NCBI RefSeq assembly: GCF_000718165.1
Contig: NZ_JOEY01000025.1
Location: forward strand, 62,001-126,000
Origin: Streptomyces fulvoviolaceus
Lineage (GTDB): Bacteria; Actinomycetota; Actinomycetes; Streptomycetales; Streptomycetaceae
Direction of reading: 5' to 3'
Length of the DNA stretch: 64,000 bases
Of this stretch, positions 33,995-43,026 are shown in pieces. The notes under the pieces were generated by a model. That model worked only from the letters and a program-made list of their open reading frames with translations, searched no databases and was not told where the DNA came from. The translations under genes and the position numbers were made by a program. Every line of letters begins with the position of its first letter. Within the stretch, counting starts at the first letter, position 1.

Positions 33995-34047
33995 GCGGAC
34001 TGCGGGCCGTATGTGGCTGGTCGCGCAGTTCCCCGCGCCCCTGAAGA
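33995..34047. repeat. Streptomyces intergenic repeat, partial copy
   Basis: GGCTGGTCGCGCAGTTCCCC and flanking bases, read on the minus strand, resemble the tail and hairpin region of the repeat at 28859-28975. It fills the rhaI-rhaEW gap and adds 114 bp between otherwise operonic genes. Confidence 0.65.
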
Positions 34048-34085
34048 AGTGCACTCACCCTCTCTCCAGTAAGGACTGAACGTTC

Positions 34086-36125
34086 ATGGCACCCCACCCC
34101 GAAGCCGCCGCCCTCCTCGCCCGGTCCCATCGGCTCGGCGCTGATCCCCGTAACACCAACTACGCCGGTGGCAACACGTCCGCGAAAGGCACCGACACCG
34201 ATCCCGTCACCGGTGGTGACGTGGAGCTGATGTGGGTCAAGGGGTCCGGTGGGGATCTCGGGACGCTCACCGAGGGTGGGCTGGCCGTGTTGCGGCTGGA
34301 CCGGATGCGGGCGCTCGTCGATGTCTATCCGGGCGTCGAGCGCGAGGACGAGATGGTCGCCGCCTTCGACTACTGCCTGCACGGCAAGGGTGGCGCGGCT
34401 CCTTCCATCGACACCGCCATGCACGGGCTCGTCGAGGCCGCACACGTCGACCACCTCCACCCCGACTCCGGGATCGCGCTCGCCTGTGCCGCCGACGGGG
34501 AGAAGCTGACCGCCGAGTGTTTCGGGGACACCGTGGTGTGGGTGCCGTGGCGGCGGCCCGGTTTTCAGCTGGGGCTGGACATCGCGGCGGTCAAGGAGGC
34601 CAATCCGCAGGCCATCGGGTGCGTGCTCGGCGGGCACGGGATCACGGCCTGGGGGGACACCTCCGAGGAGTGCGAGCGGAACTCGCTGCACATCATCCGG
34701 ACCGCGGAGGCCTTCCTCGCCGAGCGCGGGAAGCCGGAGCCGTTCGGGCCGGTCATCGAGGGGTACGAGCCGCCGGCCGAGGCCGAGCGGCGGGAGCGGG
34801 CCGCGGCGCTGGCCCCGTACGTCCGTGCCGTCGCCTCCCAGGACAAGCCGCAGGTCGGGCACTTCACCGACTCCGAGGTCGTCCTCGACTTCCTCGCCGC
34901 CGCCGAGCATCCGCGGCTGGCCGCGCTCGGCACCTCCTGCCCGGACCACTTCCTGCGGACCAAGGTGCGGCCCCTCGTCCTCGACCTGCCGCCCACCGCC
35001 CCGCTCGACGAGGCGATCGCGCGGCTCAAGGAGCTGCACGCCGAGTACCGCGAGGAGTACGCCGCCTACTACCAGCGGCACGCCGAGCCCGACTCCCCCG
35101 CGATGCGCGGCGCCGACCCGGCGATCGTGCTGATCCCGGGCGTGGGCATGTTCTCCTTCGGCAAGGACAAGCAGACCGCCCGGGTCGCCGGCGAGTTCTA
35201 CGTCAACGCGATCAACGTGATGCGCGGGGCCGAGGCGGTCTCGACATACGCGCCGATCGAGGAGTCGGAGAAGTTCCGCATCGAGTACTGGGCCCTCGAG
35301 GAGGCCAAGCTCCAGCGGATGCCGAAGCCCAAGCCGCTGGCGACACGCGTGGCGCTGGTGACGGGTGCCGGCAGCGGGATCGGCAAGGCGATCGCGCACC
35401 GGCTCGTCGCCGAGGGCGCGTGCGTTGTCGTCGCCGACCTCAACGCCGAGAACGCCGCTCAGGTCGCCGAGGAACTCGGCGGGGCCGACAAGGCCGTCGC
35501 CGTGACCGTCGACGTGACCTCCGAGGAGCAGATCACCGCGGCCTTCAAGGCGGCCGCGCTGGCCTTCGGCGGTGTCGATCTGATCGTCAACAACGCCGGG
35601 ATCTCCATCTCCAAGCCGCTGCTGGAGACCTCGGCGAAGGACTGGGACCTCCAGCACGACATCATGGCCCGCGGTTCCTTCCTGGTGTCGAGGGAGGCGG
35701 CCCGGGTGATGATCGCGCAGGGGCTGGGCGGCGACATCGTCTACATCGCCTCGAAGAACGCCGTGTTCGCCGGCCCGAACAACATCGCCTACTCGGCCAC
35801 CAAGGCCGACCAGGCCCACCAGGTCCGGCTGCTGGCCGCCGAGTTGGGCGAGCACGGCATCCGCGTCAACGGGGTCAACCCGGATGGTGTGGTGCGCGGG
35901 TCCGGCATCTTCGCCGGCGGCTGGGGTGCCCAGCGGGCCGCCGTGTACGGGGTGGAGGAGGCGAAGCTCGGCGAGTTCTACGCCCAGCGGACCATCCTCA
36001 AGCGGGAGGTGCTGCCCGAGCACGTCGCGAACGCGGTCTTCGCGCTGACCGGCGGGGAGTTGACCCACACCACGGGGCTGCACGTCCCGGTCGACGCCGG
36101 CGTCGCGGCCGCCTTCCTGCGATGA
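34086..36125 (+). CDS. rhaEW: bifunctional L-rhamnulose-1-phosphate aldolase / L-lactaldehyde dehydrogenase
   Basis: A 679-residue fusion. Residues about 1-390 are a class II (AraD/FucA-like) aldolase with NTNYAGGNTSAKG and zinc-binding His clusters (AAHVDHLHPDS, GGHGITAWGDT). Residues about 415-679 are a short-chain dehydrogenase with VTGAGSGIGKAIAHRL, NNAGIS and the YSATK catalytic motif. The aldolase splits L-rhamnulose-1-phosphate into DHAP and L-lactaldehyde, and the SDR domain oxidises the aldehyde to L-lactate, as in the Bacillus RhaEW. The stop overlaps the rhaB start (ATGA). Confidence 0.94.
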   Translation: MAPHPEAAALLARSHRLGADPRNTNYAGGNTSAKGTDTDPVTGGDVELMWVKGSGGDLGTLTEGGLAVLRLDRMRALVDVYPGVEREDEMVAAFDYCLHGKGGAAPSIDTAMHGLVEAAHVDHLHPDSGIALACAADGEKLTAECFGDTVVWVPWRRPGFQLGLDIAAVKEANPQAIGCVLGGHGITAWGDTSEECERNSLHIIRTAEAFLAERGKPEPFGPVIEGYEPPAEAERRERAAALAPYVRAVASQDKPQVGHFTDSEVVLDFLAAAEHPRLAALGTSCPDHFLRTKVRPLVLDLPPTAPLDEAIARLKELHAEYREEYAAYYQRHAEPDSPAMRGADPAIVLIPGVGMFSFGKDKQTARVAGEFYVNAINVMRGAEAVSTYAPIEESEKFRIEYWALEEAKLQRMPKPKPLATRVALVTGAGSGIGKAIAHRLVAEGACVVVADLNAENAAQVAEELGGADKAVAVTVDVTSEEQITAAFKAAALAFGGVDLIVNNAGISISKPLLETSAKDWDLQHDIMARGSFLVSREAARVMIAQGLGGDIVYIASKNAVFAGPNNIAYSATKADQAHQVRLLAAELGEHGIRVNGVNPDGVVRGSGIFAGGWGAQRAAVYGVEEAKLGEFYAQRTILKREVLPEHVANAVFALTGGELTHTTGLHVPVDAGVAAAFLR

Positions 36126-37570
36126 GCGCGGACGTGAAGTCGTACGCCGCGGTCGACCTCGGCGCGTCCAGCGGACGTGTCATGGTCGGCCGCGTCGGCC
36201 CCGACAGCCTGGAGCTCAGCGAGGCACACCGCTTCCCCAACCGGCCCGTCCGGGTGCCGGAGGGGCTGCGCTGGGACGTTCTCTCGCTGTACGGCGGTGT
36301 CCTGGACGGGCTTCGGGCGGCGAGCCAGGTGGACTCCATCGGCATCGACAGCTGGGCCGTCGACTACGGCCTGCTCGACGCCGACGGAGCGCTGCTCGGC
36401 AACCCCGTGCACTACCGGGACGCCCGGACCGAGGGCGTCGCGGAGAAGGTGTGGGCGACCGTGCCCGCCCCCGAGCTGTACGCCGCGACGGGGCTGCAGT
36501 ACGCGCCCTTCAACACGCTGTACCAGCTCACAGCCGCGCGCTCCACGACCCAACTGGCCCACGCCCAACGCCTGTTGCTCATCCCCGACCTGCTCACGTA
36601 CTGGCTCACCGGCCAACAGGGCACCGAGCTGACCAACGCCTCCACCACCCAGCTGATCGATCCCCGGACGCGCGAGTGGTCGTACGACATCGCCGCCCGA
36701 CTGGGCATCGACCTGGGCCTGTTCGCGCCGCTGCGGCAGCCCGGTGAGACCGCGGGTGTGCTGCGGGCGGAGGTGCTGGAGGAGACCGGGCTGACCGGGC
36801 CGGTGCCTGTGACGGCGGTCGGGTCGCACGACACCGCGTCCGCGGTCGCGGCCGTCCCGGCCACCGGCGAGCGGTTCGCGTACATCTGCACCGGCACCTG
36901 GTCCCTGGCGGGCCTGGAGCTGGACGCTCCGGTGCTCACCGAGGAGAGCCGGACCGCCAACTTCACCAACGAGCTGGGACTGGACGGCACGGTCCGGTAT
37001 CTGCGCAACATCATGGGGCTGTGGCTGCTCCAGGAGTGCCTACGGGCCTGGGGCGACCCCGACCTGGGCGAGTTGCTGCTGGATGCGGCCAAGGTGCCGG
37101 CGCTGCGGTCGGTCGTGGACGCGGGGGACGCGGCGTTCCTGGCGCCGGGCCGGATGCCGGAGCGGCTCGCCGAGGCCTGCCGGGCCTCGGGGCAGCCGGT
37201 GCCCGAGTCGCCGGCCGAGATCACGCGCTGCATCCTCGACTCCCTGGCCCTCGCCCATCGCAAGGCCGTCGAGGACGCGCAGAGGCTCGCCGACCATCCG
37301 GTGGATGTGGTGCACGTCGTCGGCGGCGGCACCCGCAACGCCCTGCTGTGCCAACTCACCGCCGACGCCTGCGGGTTGCCGGTGGTGGCGGGTCCGACGG
37401 AAGCGGCGGCGCTCGGGAACGTCCTGGTCCAGGCCCGGGCCCACGGCCTTGTCGGTGACCTCGCGGGCGGGCGCCGACTGCTCACCCGTACGCAGCCACT
37501 GACCCGGTACGAACCCAGGGGCGACCCGGAGCGCTGGCGCGAGGCTCAGGCCCGGCTCGCCGGGAGCTGA
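36122..37570 (+). CDS. rhaB: rhamnulokinase
   Basis: A 482-residue FGGY-family carbohydrate kinase. The N-terminal ATPase signature is AAVDLGASSGRVMVGRV (about residues 8-24). Substrate and catalytic landmarks are GIDSWAVDYGLLD (catalytic Asp), GLQYAPFNTLYQL, GSHDTASAVAAVPA, YICTGTWSLAGLE and VVGGGTRNALLCQ. It phosphorylates L-rhamnulose to L-rhamnulose-1-phosphate. The ATG at 36122 overlaps the rhaEW stop, so the two are translationally coupled. Confidence 0.95.
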   Translation: MSADVKSYAAVDLGASSGRVMVGRVGPDSLELSEAHRFPNRPVRVPEGLRWDVLSLYGGVLDGLRAASQVDSIGIDSWAVDYGLLDADGALLGNPVHYRDARTEGVAEKVWATVPAPELYAATGLQYAPFNTLYQLTAARSTTQLAHAQRLLLIPDLLTYWLTGQQGTELTNASTTQLIDPRTREWSYDIAARLGIDLGLFAPLRQPGETAGVLRAEVLEETGLTGPVPVTAVGSHDTASAVAAVPATGERFAYICTGTWSLAGLELDAPVLTEESRTANFTNELGLDGTVRYLRNIMGLWLLQECLRAWGDPDLGELLLDAAKVPALRSVVDAGDAAFLAPGRMPERLAEACRASGQPVPESPAEITRCILDSLALAHRKAVEDAQRLADHPVDVVHVVGGGTRNALLCQLTADACGLPVVAGPTEAAALGNVLVQARAHGLVGDLAGGRRLLTRTQPLTRYEPRGDPERWREAQARLAGS

Positions 37571-37654
37571 CGAGGCCGCCCCCGGACCTCTCGCCCGGAC
37601 CCCTCCCCCGGACTACGCTGCACTCATCCGATGATCGACCACAAGGAGCCCGCG

Positions 37655-38410
37655 ATGCGTGTCGCCCTGTTCCTGACCTGTGTCAACGACACGCTCTACC
37701 CGGATACCGGGCGCGCCGTGGTGAAACTCCTGACCAGACTGGGCGTCGAGGTCGACTTCCCGATGGCCCAGACCTGCTGCGGGCAGGCGCACTACAACAC
37801 CGGGTACCGGCATGAAGCCGAGCCGATGGCCCGGCATTTCTCCGATGTATTCCGGGACTACGAGGCGATCGTGACGCCGTCCGGGTCGTGCGGGGCCATG
37901 GTGCGGGAGCTGTATCCGCGGATGGGTGAGCGGGCCCGGGCCGAGGGGCGCGGGGACACCCTCGCGGCCACCCTGGCGCCCGTGGTGCCCAAGACGTACG
38001 AGCTCACGGAGTTCCTGGTGGACGTGCTGGGGGTGACGGACGTCGGGGCGTACTACCCGCACACGGTGACGTACCACCCGACCTGCCACGGGTTGCGCAG
38101 CCTGGGGCTCGGTGACCGGCCCCGGCGGCTGCTCCAGGCCGTCAAAGGACTCGAACTCAAGGAGCTTCCCGGCGCCGACGAGTGCTGCGGCTTCGGCGGC
38201 ACCTTCGCGCTGAAGAACTCCGATGTCTCGGCGGCGATGGGCGCGGACAAGGTGCGCAACGCCGAGTCGACGGGCGCCGAGGTGCTGTGCGCGGCCGACA
38301 ACTCCTGTCTGATGCACATCGGCGGGACGATGGCCCGGCTGGAGACGGACATGCGACCGGTGCACATCGCCGAGATCCTGGCGAGCACTGAGGAGGAGCC
38401 GACGGCATGA
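37655..38410 (+). CDS. lutA: L-lactate dehydrogenase complex iron-sulfur subunit LutA
   Basis: A 251-residue protein with two CCG (cysteine-rich) domains. Visible ligands are TCCGQAHYNTGY near residue 42, SGSCGAMV near 84, TYHPTCHGLRSLG near 146 and ECCGFGGTFALK near 182. LutABC converts L-lactate to pyruvate. The ATG at 37655 is chosen because AAGGAG lies 9 nt upstream; an in-frame ATG at 37631 would add eight residues. It lies 84 bp after rhaB, so it is likely read from the rhamnose operon, and its stop overlaps the lutB start. Confidence 0.92.
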   Translation: MRVALFLTCVNDTLYPDTGRAVVKLLTRLGVEVDFPMAQTCCGQAHYNTGYRHEAEPMARHFSDVFRDYEAIVTPSGSCGAMVRELYPRMGERARAEGRGDTLAATLAPVVPKTYELTEFLVDVLGVTDVGAYYPHTVTYHPTCHGLRSLGLGDRPRRLLQAVKGLELKELPGADECCGFGGTFALKNSDVSAAMGADKVRNAESTGAEVLCAADNSCLMHIGGTMARLETDMRPVHIAEILASTEEEPTA

Positions 38411-39885
38411 GCGGAACGTTCGTAGGAATGCCGGCCTTCCCGAAGGCCGCGCACGAGGCCGTCAACAACCAGACCCTGCGCGGCAATCTGCGCCACGCCA
38501 CGCACACGATCCGCGCCAAGCGGGCGAAGGCCGTCACCGAGGTCTCCGACTGGGCCGAGCTGCGCGAGGCCGGCAAGCGGATCAAGGACCACACGCTGCG
38601 TCATCTCGACCGCTATCTCGTGCAGTTGGAGGAGTCGGTGACGGCCGCGGGCGGCATCGTCCACTGGGCCGCCGACGCCGACGAGGCCAACCGGATCGTC
38701 ACCGAACTGGTCAAGGAGACCGGCGAGTCGGAGGTCGTCAAGGTCAAGTCGATGGCCACGCAGGAGATCGGGCTCAACGAGGCGCTGGAGGAGGAGGGAA
38801 TCCGCGCCTACGAGACCGATCTCGCCGAGCTGATCGTGCAGTTGGGCAAGGACCGGCCCTCGCACATCCTCGTCCCTGCGATCCATCGCAACCGGGGTGA
38901 GATCCGGGAGATCTTCGCGCGCGAGATGAGCGAGTGGGGCCGCCCGGCTCCCGAGGGCCTCACGGACACACCCGCAGAACTCGCCGAGGCCGCACGCCTC
39001 CACCTCCGCGAGAAGTTCCTGCGCGCCAAGGTCGGCGTCTCCGGCGCCAACTTCATGATCGCGGAGACCGGCACCCTGGTGGTCGTCGAGTCCGAGGGCA
39101 ACGGCCGGATGTGCCTGACGCTGCCCGAGACGCTGATCTCGGTCGTCGGCATCGAGAAGATCCTGCCGACCTGGCGTGACCTGGAGGTGTTCCTGCAGAC
39201 CCTCCCCCGCTCGTCCACTGCCGAGCGCATGAACCCGTACACCTCGATGTGGACGGGCACGACGGACGAGGACGGCCCACAGAACTTCCACCTGGTCCTG
39301 ATCGACAACGGCCGCACCGACACCCTGGCCGACGAGGTCGGCCGCCAGGCCCTGCGCTGCATCCGCTGCTCGGCCTGCCTGAACGTCTGCCCGGTGTACG
39401 AGCGGGCCGGCGGCCACGCCTACGGCTCGGTCTATCCAGGCCCGATCGGCGCCATTCTCAGCCCCCAACTCCGGGGCACGGCAAGCGAGATCGACGCCTC
39501 ACTGCCGTACGCGTCGACTCTGTGCGGGGCCTGCTACGAGGTCTGCCCGGTCGCCATCGACATCCCCGAGGTGCTCGTGCATCTGCGGGAGCGGATCGTC
39601 GAGGGCGGACCGGTGACGCGCGAGGGCAACAAGGTCGTGCTGCAGCCGGCGAAGGGGCATGCCGCCGAGCGGGCGGCCATGCGGGCGGCGCGCTGGGCGT
39701 TCTCGCACCCGGGCGCCCTGCGCACCGGCCAGCGGTTCGCCTCACGCACCCGGCGCCTCCATCCGCGTTCACTGCCGGGCCCCGGCAAGGCGTGGAGCGA
39801 AACGCGCGACCTGCCGCCGGTACCTAAGGAGCCCTTCCGCGACTGGTGGCAACGTACGAACGGCGGAAAGGACGGCTCCAAGTGA
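38407..39885 (+). CDS. lutB: L-lactate dehydrogenase complex subunit LutB
   Basis: A 492-residue protein. The LUD domain occupies about residues 50-290 (VVKVKSMATQEIGLNEAL, GVSGANFMIAETGTLVVVESEGN). A ferredoxin-type region follows, with CIRCSACLNVCPVY near 315-328 and CGACYEVCPVAIDIPEVLVH near 364-383 for two 4Fe-4S clusters. It is the electron-transferring subunit of the LutABC lactate oxidase. The start overlaps the lutA stop, and its own stop overlaps the lutC GTG. Confidence 0.94.
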   Translation: MSGTFVGMPAFPKAAHEAVNNQTLRGNLRHATHTIRAKRAKAVTEVSDWAELREAGKRIKDHTLRHLDRYLVQLEESVTAAGGIVHWAADADEANRIVTELVKETGESEVVKVKSMATQEIGLNEALEEEGIRAYETDLAELIVQLGKDRPSHILVPAIHRNRGEIREIFAREMSEWGRPAPEGLTDTPAELAEAARLHLREKFLRAKVGVSGANFMIAETGTLVVVESEGNGRMCLTLPETLISVVGIEKILPTWRDLEVFLQTLPRSSTAERMNPYTSMWTGTTDEDGPQNFHLVLIDNGRTDTLADEVGRQALRCIRCSACLNVCPVYERAGGHAYGSVYPGPIGAILSPQLRGTASEIDASLPYASTLCGACYEVCPVAIDIPEVLVHLRERIVEGGPVTREGNKVVLQPAKGHAAERAAMRAARWAFSHPGALRTGQRFASRTRRLHPRSLPGPGKAWSETRDLPPVPKEPFRDWWQRTNGGKDGSK

Positions 39886-40529
39886 GCAGCAGGGAGCGGA
39901 TCCTGGGCCGGGTGCAGCGCGCGCTGGCGGACGTACAGCAGGACGACACGCCGTACGAGCAGGCGGTTCCCCGGGACTATCTGCGCGAGCACGGCGACCG
40001 GAGTGTCGAGGAGACGGTGGATCTGCTCGCCGAGAACCTGGCGGACTACCGGGCGATCGTGCACCGATGCACGACCGCCGACCTTGCCGCGACGCTCGCC
40101 GGGATGCTGGCGGCGCGGGGTGTGAAGACGGTGCTCGTGCCGCCCGGTCTCGATCCCGCGTGGCTCGCGGCCGCCGACGCCGAGCGGGTGCCGGACCGGG
40201 CCGAGAGCACTCAGCACGCACTGGACCAGGTGGACAGCGTGGTCACCGGGTGTGCGGTCGCCATCGCCGAGACCGGCACCATCGTCCTGGACGGCTCGCC
40301 CGACCAGGGCCGCCGCCGTATCACCCTCGTACCCGACCACCACATCTGCGTCGTACGGGTCCCCGACCAGGTCGTCTCCTCCGTCCCGCAGGGCCTCGAA
40401 CGCCTGGACCCGACCCGCCCGCTGACCTGGATCTCCGGCCCGTCCGCGACCAGTGACATCGAACTCGACCGGGTGGAGGGGGTACACGGTCCACGCACCC
40501 TGGAGGTGGTGCTGGTGAGCGGGGAATGA
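39882..40529 (+). CDS. lutC: L-lactate dehydrogenase complex subunit LutC
   Basis: A 215-residue LUD-domain protein. The conserved block is GCAVAIAETGTIVLDGSPDQGRR (about residues 118-140), then TLVPDHHICVVRVPDQVVSSVPQ and the C-terminal SGPSATSDIELDRVEGVHGPR signature. The GTG at 39882 overlaps the lutB stop and has GGAAAGG upstream. Together LutABC finish rhamnose breakdown by turning lactate into pyruvate. It is the last intact gene of the rightward operon. Confidence 0.93.
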   Translation: MSSRERILGRVQRALADVQQDDTPYEQAVPRDYLREHGDRSVEETVDLLAENLADYRAIVHRCTTADLAATLAGMLAARGVKTVLVPPGLDPAWLAAADAERVPDRAESTQHALDQVDSVVTGCAVAIAETGTIVLDGSPDQGRRRITLVPDHHICVVRVPDQVVSSVPQGLERLDPTRPLTWISGPSATSDIELDRVEGVHGPRTLEVVLVSGE

Positions 40530-40551
40530 CCGCTCCCGTTAGCGTGAGGTC

Positions 40552-41758
40552 ATGATCCGGTTCGAGCAGGTCACCAAGCGGTACCCGGACGGTACGACAG
40601 CGGTGGACGACCTGAGTTTCGAGGTGTCCGAGGGCGAGCTCGTCACGCTCGTGGGCCCGTCCGGCTGCGGCAAGACGACGACCATGATGATGGTCAACCG
40701 GCTGATCGAGCCGACCTCGGGGCGGATCTTCGTGAACGGCGAGAACATCGCGACCGTGGACCCGGTGCGGCTGCGCCGCCGTATCGGATACGTCATCCAG
40801 CAGGTGGGGCTCTTCCCGCACCGCACGGTCCTCGACAACACGGCGACCGTGCCCTCGCTCGTCGGCTGGAAGCGGGCGAAGGCCCGGGCGCGCGCCGCCG
40901 AGCTGCTGGATCTGGTGGGCCTGGACCCGAAGCGGTACGGCCGGCGCTATCCCGAACAGCTGTCGGGCGGTCAGCGTCAACGGGTCGGCGTGGCACGGGC
41001 GTTGGCCGCCGATCCGCCGGTACTGCTGATGGATGAGCCTCCCCCACTGCCCTGAACGGGCGTGGGAGGTGCCCCCAGGGGCGGTCGACCCCGTGGTGCG
41101 GGAACAGTTGCAGGACGAGTTCCTGCGGATGCAGGCCTCCGTGCGCAAGACGGTGCTGCTGGTCACCCACGACATCGAGGAGGCCGTACGCCTCGGCGAT
41201 CGTATTGCCGTGTACGGGCAGGGGCGGATCGAGCAGTTCGGCACGCCCGGGACGGTGCTCGGGCGCCCGGCGACGCCGTACGTCGCCGAGTTCGTGGGTG
41301 CCGACCGCGGGCTGAAGCGGCTGTCGGTCACCGAGATCGAGCCCGACGACCTTCAGCAGCCGCCGGTCGCCCGGCCGGACGAGCCGGCCGGGCGGGCCGG
41401 GCGGGCCGGGCGGGCCGCGGAGCGGTTGCGTGCCGAGGGCGCGCGCTGGGCCGTGGTCCTGGACGCACAGGGCGACCTGCACGGCTGGGTCGGCATCGAC
41501 GACCTCGGCGCGGACCGCTCGGTGGGCGAGCTCGCCCACCGGATGAACGCCTGGGTGCCGGTCGGCGCCCCCTTGAAGCAGGCGTTCGGCGTGATGCTCC
41601 AGCACGACGCCGGCTCGGTCGCCGGACTGGACGGAGCGCGCTTCCTCGGCGTGCTGACCCCGGCGAAACTCCACGAGGCGCTGCGGCGGTCGGTGGACGC
41701 GGACGCGCTGGGCGTGTCGCGCGGTCAGGTGCCGTTCGACTCGGTGGCGGACGCGTAA
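40552..41758 (+). pseudogene. opuCA: OpuCA-type osmoprotectant ABC ATPase broken by a small palindromic element
   Basis: Two frames together encode a normal glycine-betaine/choline-type ATPase. The first part (40552-41055) has Walker A GPSGCGKTT, signature LSGGQRQRV and Walker B VLLMDEP, then stops at TGA 41053. The second part (frame of 41033-41758) resumes with GAVDPVVREQLQDEF (D-loop), THDIEEA and a CBS-like C-terminal domain containing a GRAGRAGRA repeat. Between DEP and GAVD a 43-bp palindromic element replaces about 9 expected bases, a net gain of about 34 bp and a frameshift. A single active ATPase cannot be made without recoding. Confidence 0.87.
41038..41080. repeat. small palindromic element disrupting opuCA
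   Basis: The palindrome spans 41038-41069: CCTCCC pairs with GGGAGG, CAC with GTG, and GCCC with GGGC around a TGAAC loop. A GTGCCCCCAGGG tail follows. It introduces the stop codon TGA and a +1 shift into the ATPase. Confidence 0.8.
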
Positions 41759-41770
41759 GCGCTCCGCCGG

Positions 41771-41873
41771 CTGTGTCGATATGCGGCTCCGCCGCGGGGC
41801 CACGATGTGCCGTCGATCGTCTGCGGCGCCGTCGTCGCAGGTCGCGCCGTTCCCCGCGCCTCTTCGGGGCGCT
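41771..41873. repeat. Streptomyces intergenic repeat, third copy
   Basis: It shares TATGCGGCTCCGCCGC with 28859-28975 and ends in the related hairpin GCGCCTCTTCGGGGCGC. It fills the gap between the broken ATPase and the convergent membrane protein, directly abutting the latter stop, and may serve as a shared terminator. Confidence 0.7.
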
Positions 41874-42790
41874 TAGTCCCTGCCCGATTTACTGGTCGCG
41901 TCGCGCCTCAGGATGCCGAAGGCCCAGCGTTCGTTGAACCCGGCGATGAAGCCGATGGCGCACCAGAAGCCCCAGAACTCCGTGCCCGTGGCGGGCGCGG
42001 TCGCGCTCCCCGCGGGCCCGCAGATCTCGGCCGTCGTGGCGGGAACCTCGATCACCGGCACGATGCCTCCGCTGAGCACGAAGTAGACGGCCACCGCGAG
42101 GATCCAGCCCACGCACACCCGGTAGACCCCTTCGTGGCGCATCCGCCGGGCGAGCTGCCGGGCGGGGACCGCCGCGCTCCCCGACCCGGCCGCCTGGCGG
42201 TTCGCCAGCTCCTCGACGCTGAGCCGTAGCCGCCCCAGGACACTGAGCACCGCCCCGAAGGCCCCCACTCCGCCCGCGGCGAAGGCGCCCAGCAGGCCCC
42301 AGCGGTCGCCGCAGCCCAGAGTGACGCCCAGCATGTGCAGCGTGGGCCGGCCCGCGAGAAGCGGCACGGCCAGCAGCAGCACCCCAGCGACGGCCCCCAA
42401 CCCCAGACCGATGTTGAGGCCCCGGCCGACCGCGGTCACACGATCCTGGTCCAGCCAGCCCTCCAGGTCGGCGAGCTCCCGCTCCAGGTAGCCGCGCACA
42501 TGGTCGCCGGAGGGGCGGGTCTCCGCCAGCACGTTCCGCAGGGCGCCCCGCAGCGCCTGCTCCACGCTTCGCCGGGTCGCCCGGTCGAACGCGCGCTGCG
42601 CGGTGCCGAGCGCCGCCTGCATCCGCAGGTGCTGTGCGGGATGGGTCGCGCAGAACTCCTTGTAGGCCGGTTCGTCCTCGGACCGTACGAGTTCCGCCAG
42701 GCTCTTCGGCCGTCGCTCGGCCTCCGCGCCGTCCAGTACTTCTCTCAATCGACGCCACCACCGGCGACGTCCCCCGTTGTTGTCCCCCAT
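41873..42790 (-). CDS. membrane protein of unknown function
   Basis: A 305-residue protein. Residues 1-125 are charged and helical, with RRRWWRRLREVLDG at the start and an ERELADLEGWLDQDR stretch near 115. Hydrophobic segments follow near 131-155 (LNIGLGLGAVAGVLLLAVPLLAG), 178-200 (LLGAFAAGGVGAFGAVLSVLG), 225-250 (VCVGWILAVAVYFVLSGGIV) and 280-293. I do not recognise the family. The ATG at 42790 has no strong ribosome binding site. It points toward the broken ATPase and away from the amidase gene. Confidence 0.72.
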   Translation of the reverse strand: MGDNNGGRRRWWRRLREVLDGAEAERRPKSLAELVRSEDEPAYKEFCATHPAQHLRMQAALGTAQRAFDRATRRSVEQALRGALRNVLAETRPSGDHVRGYLERELADLEGWLDQDRVTAVGRGLNIGLGLGAVAGVLLLAVPLLAGRPTLHMLGVTLGCGDRWGLLGAFAAGGVGAFGAVLSVLGRLRLSVEELANRQAAGSGSAAVPARQLARRMRHEGVYRVCVGWILAVAVYFVLSGGIVPVIEVPATTAEICGPAGSATAPATGTEFWGFWCAIGFIAGFNERWAFGILRRDATSKSGRD

Positions 42791-42853
42791 GTACCGGGTG
42801 TACCGATTCGCGCCTTCTCCGGGAACCCACCGCACCGCACCAGTCCGGTCACC

Positions 42854-42875
42854 GACGTCACGGACCCGTGACGTC
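42854..42875. promoter_or_regulatory. 22-bp perfect palindrome upstream of the amidase gene
   Basis: Arms GACGTCACGG and CCGTGACGTC flank AC. It lies in the 236-bp divergent gap between the membrane protein and the amidase, a good position for an operator controlling either or both. Confidence 0.6.
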
Positions 42876-43026
42876 CCGTCAGCAGTGGGCCCCGGGCAGC
42901 CGACCTGCGCCTTTCGAACTGGCTCGAAGGCGGTTGAGTCCGTTCCGGACGGTCCAGCACGCTGAACGCGTCCACTCGTCGAGATACGGCGGGTTGCGAA
43001 CAGCGAACGACGAACGGGGGATTCAC

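Noticed and set aside
34232..36121. An N-terminal extension of rhaB across rhaEW
   Set aside because: It is a second frame over rhaEW. The ATG at 36122 gives the correct FGGY kinase start and an ATGA overlap.
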